Origin: Lysobacter avium
GTDB lineage: Bacteria > Pseudomonadota > Gammaproteobacteria > Xanthomonadales > Xanthomonadaceae
Length of the DNA stretch: 64,000 nt
Assembly (NCBI RefSeq): GCF_015209745.1
Contig: NZ_CP063657.1
Location: 2,790,001 to 2,854,000 of the forward strand
Direction of reading: 5' to 3'
In this document: piece after piece, positions 63,754-64,000 of the stretch
Position numbering within the stretch: position 1 is the stretch's first letter
Layout of the letters: each line of letters starts with the position of its first letter
Notes under the pieces: model-generated
Told to the model about the DNA's origin: nothing
Databases searched by the model: none
Seen by the model: the letters and a program-made list of their open reading frames with translations, nothing else
Position numbers and translations under genes: made by a program

Positions 63754-64000
63754 TCAGCCATCGCCCTCGGGCGACGTAGGTGTGATGGAAGCGGGGGCGT
63801 CGCATGGACGCAGCCGTGGCATTGTGACGGCCGTGGCCGGTGCGGGCAACGAGGACTCTTCTTGCGCACGCGGAGAGTCGGCTTCAGGAGCCAGTGCACC
63901 GGCCCGTTGCAGCAGCCCCAGCAGTGCGGCGCGAAGTTGCGCCTGGTCCAGCTTGGCCGCGCCAATACGGGCGACCACAACATAGTCGCCGTCTGCCAGC
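63754..64000 (-). CDS. rnpA: Ribonuclease P protein component, 3' end only
   Basis: The frame is open to the window edge and ends with TGA at 63756-63754. About 82 residues are visible. GDYVVVARIGAAKLDQAQLR and LLGLLQRAGALAP match the C-terminal end of RnpA in Xanthomonads. A non-conserved tail of about 45 residues (DSPRAQEESSLPAPATAV) extends beyond the usual stop. The protein binds the M1 RNA in tRNA 5' processing. Position upstream of yidC supports the assignment. The N-terminal part with the RNR motif lies outside. Confidence 0.82.
   Translation of the reverse strand, partial: LADGDYVVVARIGAAKLDQAQLRAALLGLLQRAGALAPEADSPRAQEESSLPAPATAVTMPRLRPCDAPASITPTSPEGDG

Overview
The window is high-GC DNA from a gammaproteobacterium of the Xanthomonadaceae/Lysobacteraceae type (Lysobacter, Luteimonas or Xanthomonas relatives). 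The evidence is the rnpA-yidC-mnmE order at the right edge, a monomeric NADP-isocitrate dehydrogenase, long-form QueF, a YecA/SEC-C protein, HrpB, and a chromosomal integron whose integrase points away from a large cassette array. I make no species call, because no rRNA or other marker gene is present.

Layout. (1) 1-18.3 kb is a catabolic island: a TonB-dependent receptor, a two-subunit aconitase/isopropylmalate-dehydratase-like enzyme, a VOC protein, and two small membrane proteins. A leftward operon follows with two MmgE/PrpD enzymes, a PaaK-like acyl-CoA ligase, an amidase and a CaiB-type CoA-transferase. Then come a rightward acetyl-CoA-hydrolase-family CoA-transferase with a GntR/HutC regulator, and a leftward FAD enzyme with a 63-aa partner beside a divergent LysR regulator. 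(2) 18.3-30 kb is a chromosomal integron: intI, attI, 17 clear attC sites and one degenerate one, with mostly small unknown, membrane or exported products. It also holds a cupin, a HAD phosphatase, a DEDDh exonuclease and a protein with a HEPN RNase motif. An IS110-family element sits inside one attC. (3) 31-37.5 kb looks like the other half of the catabolic island (FAD-linked oxidase, tandem alpha/beta-hydrolase, NADP oxidoreductase, carboxylesterase). (4) 37.6-64 kb is ordinary core genome: cytochrome c, zapE, queF, a LysM protein, a DksA-like protein, idh, rluE-like, a sensor hybrid, hrpB, tatD, two ABC exporters, a ferredoxin reductase, a TonB-domain lipoprotein, mnmE, yidC and rnpA.

Two observations stand out. 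First, the IS110-family element at 23250-24407 has a 5' non-coding end that can be read by hand as a bridge RNA. Its target loop carries TAACACCT and TAATTCAG, which match the two halves of the attC it interrupts. Its donor loop carries ACAGTTGCT and ATAAG, which match the element's own ends. Both junctions keep a CT core, and removing the element restores a 117-bp attC. The element therefore appears to be RNA-programmed to integron recombination sites. Second, the palindrome TGTCCGGACA lies upstream of the TonB receptor, in the divergent promoter region beside the GntR gene, and upstream of the carboxylesterase beyond the integron. This suggests one regulon now flanking the integron.

Working model for the island, an inference: an imported ester or amide is hydrolysed (esterase, hydrolase, amidase), oxidised or reduced (FAD oxidase, MDR, fumarate-reductase-like flavoprotein) and activated to CoA thioesters (ligase, two CoA-transferases). 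It is then processed through hydroxy-acid dehydration/hydration (aconitase-like enzyme, two PrpD proteins). The substrate cannot be named from sequence.
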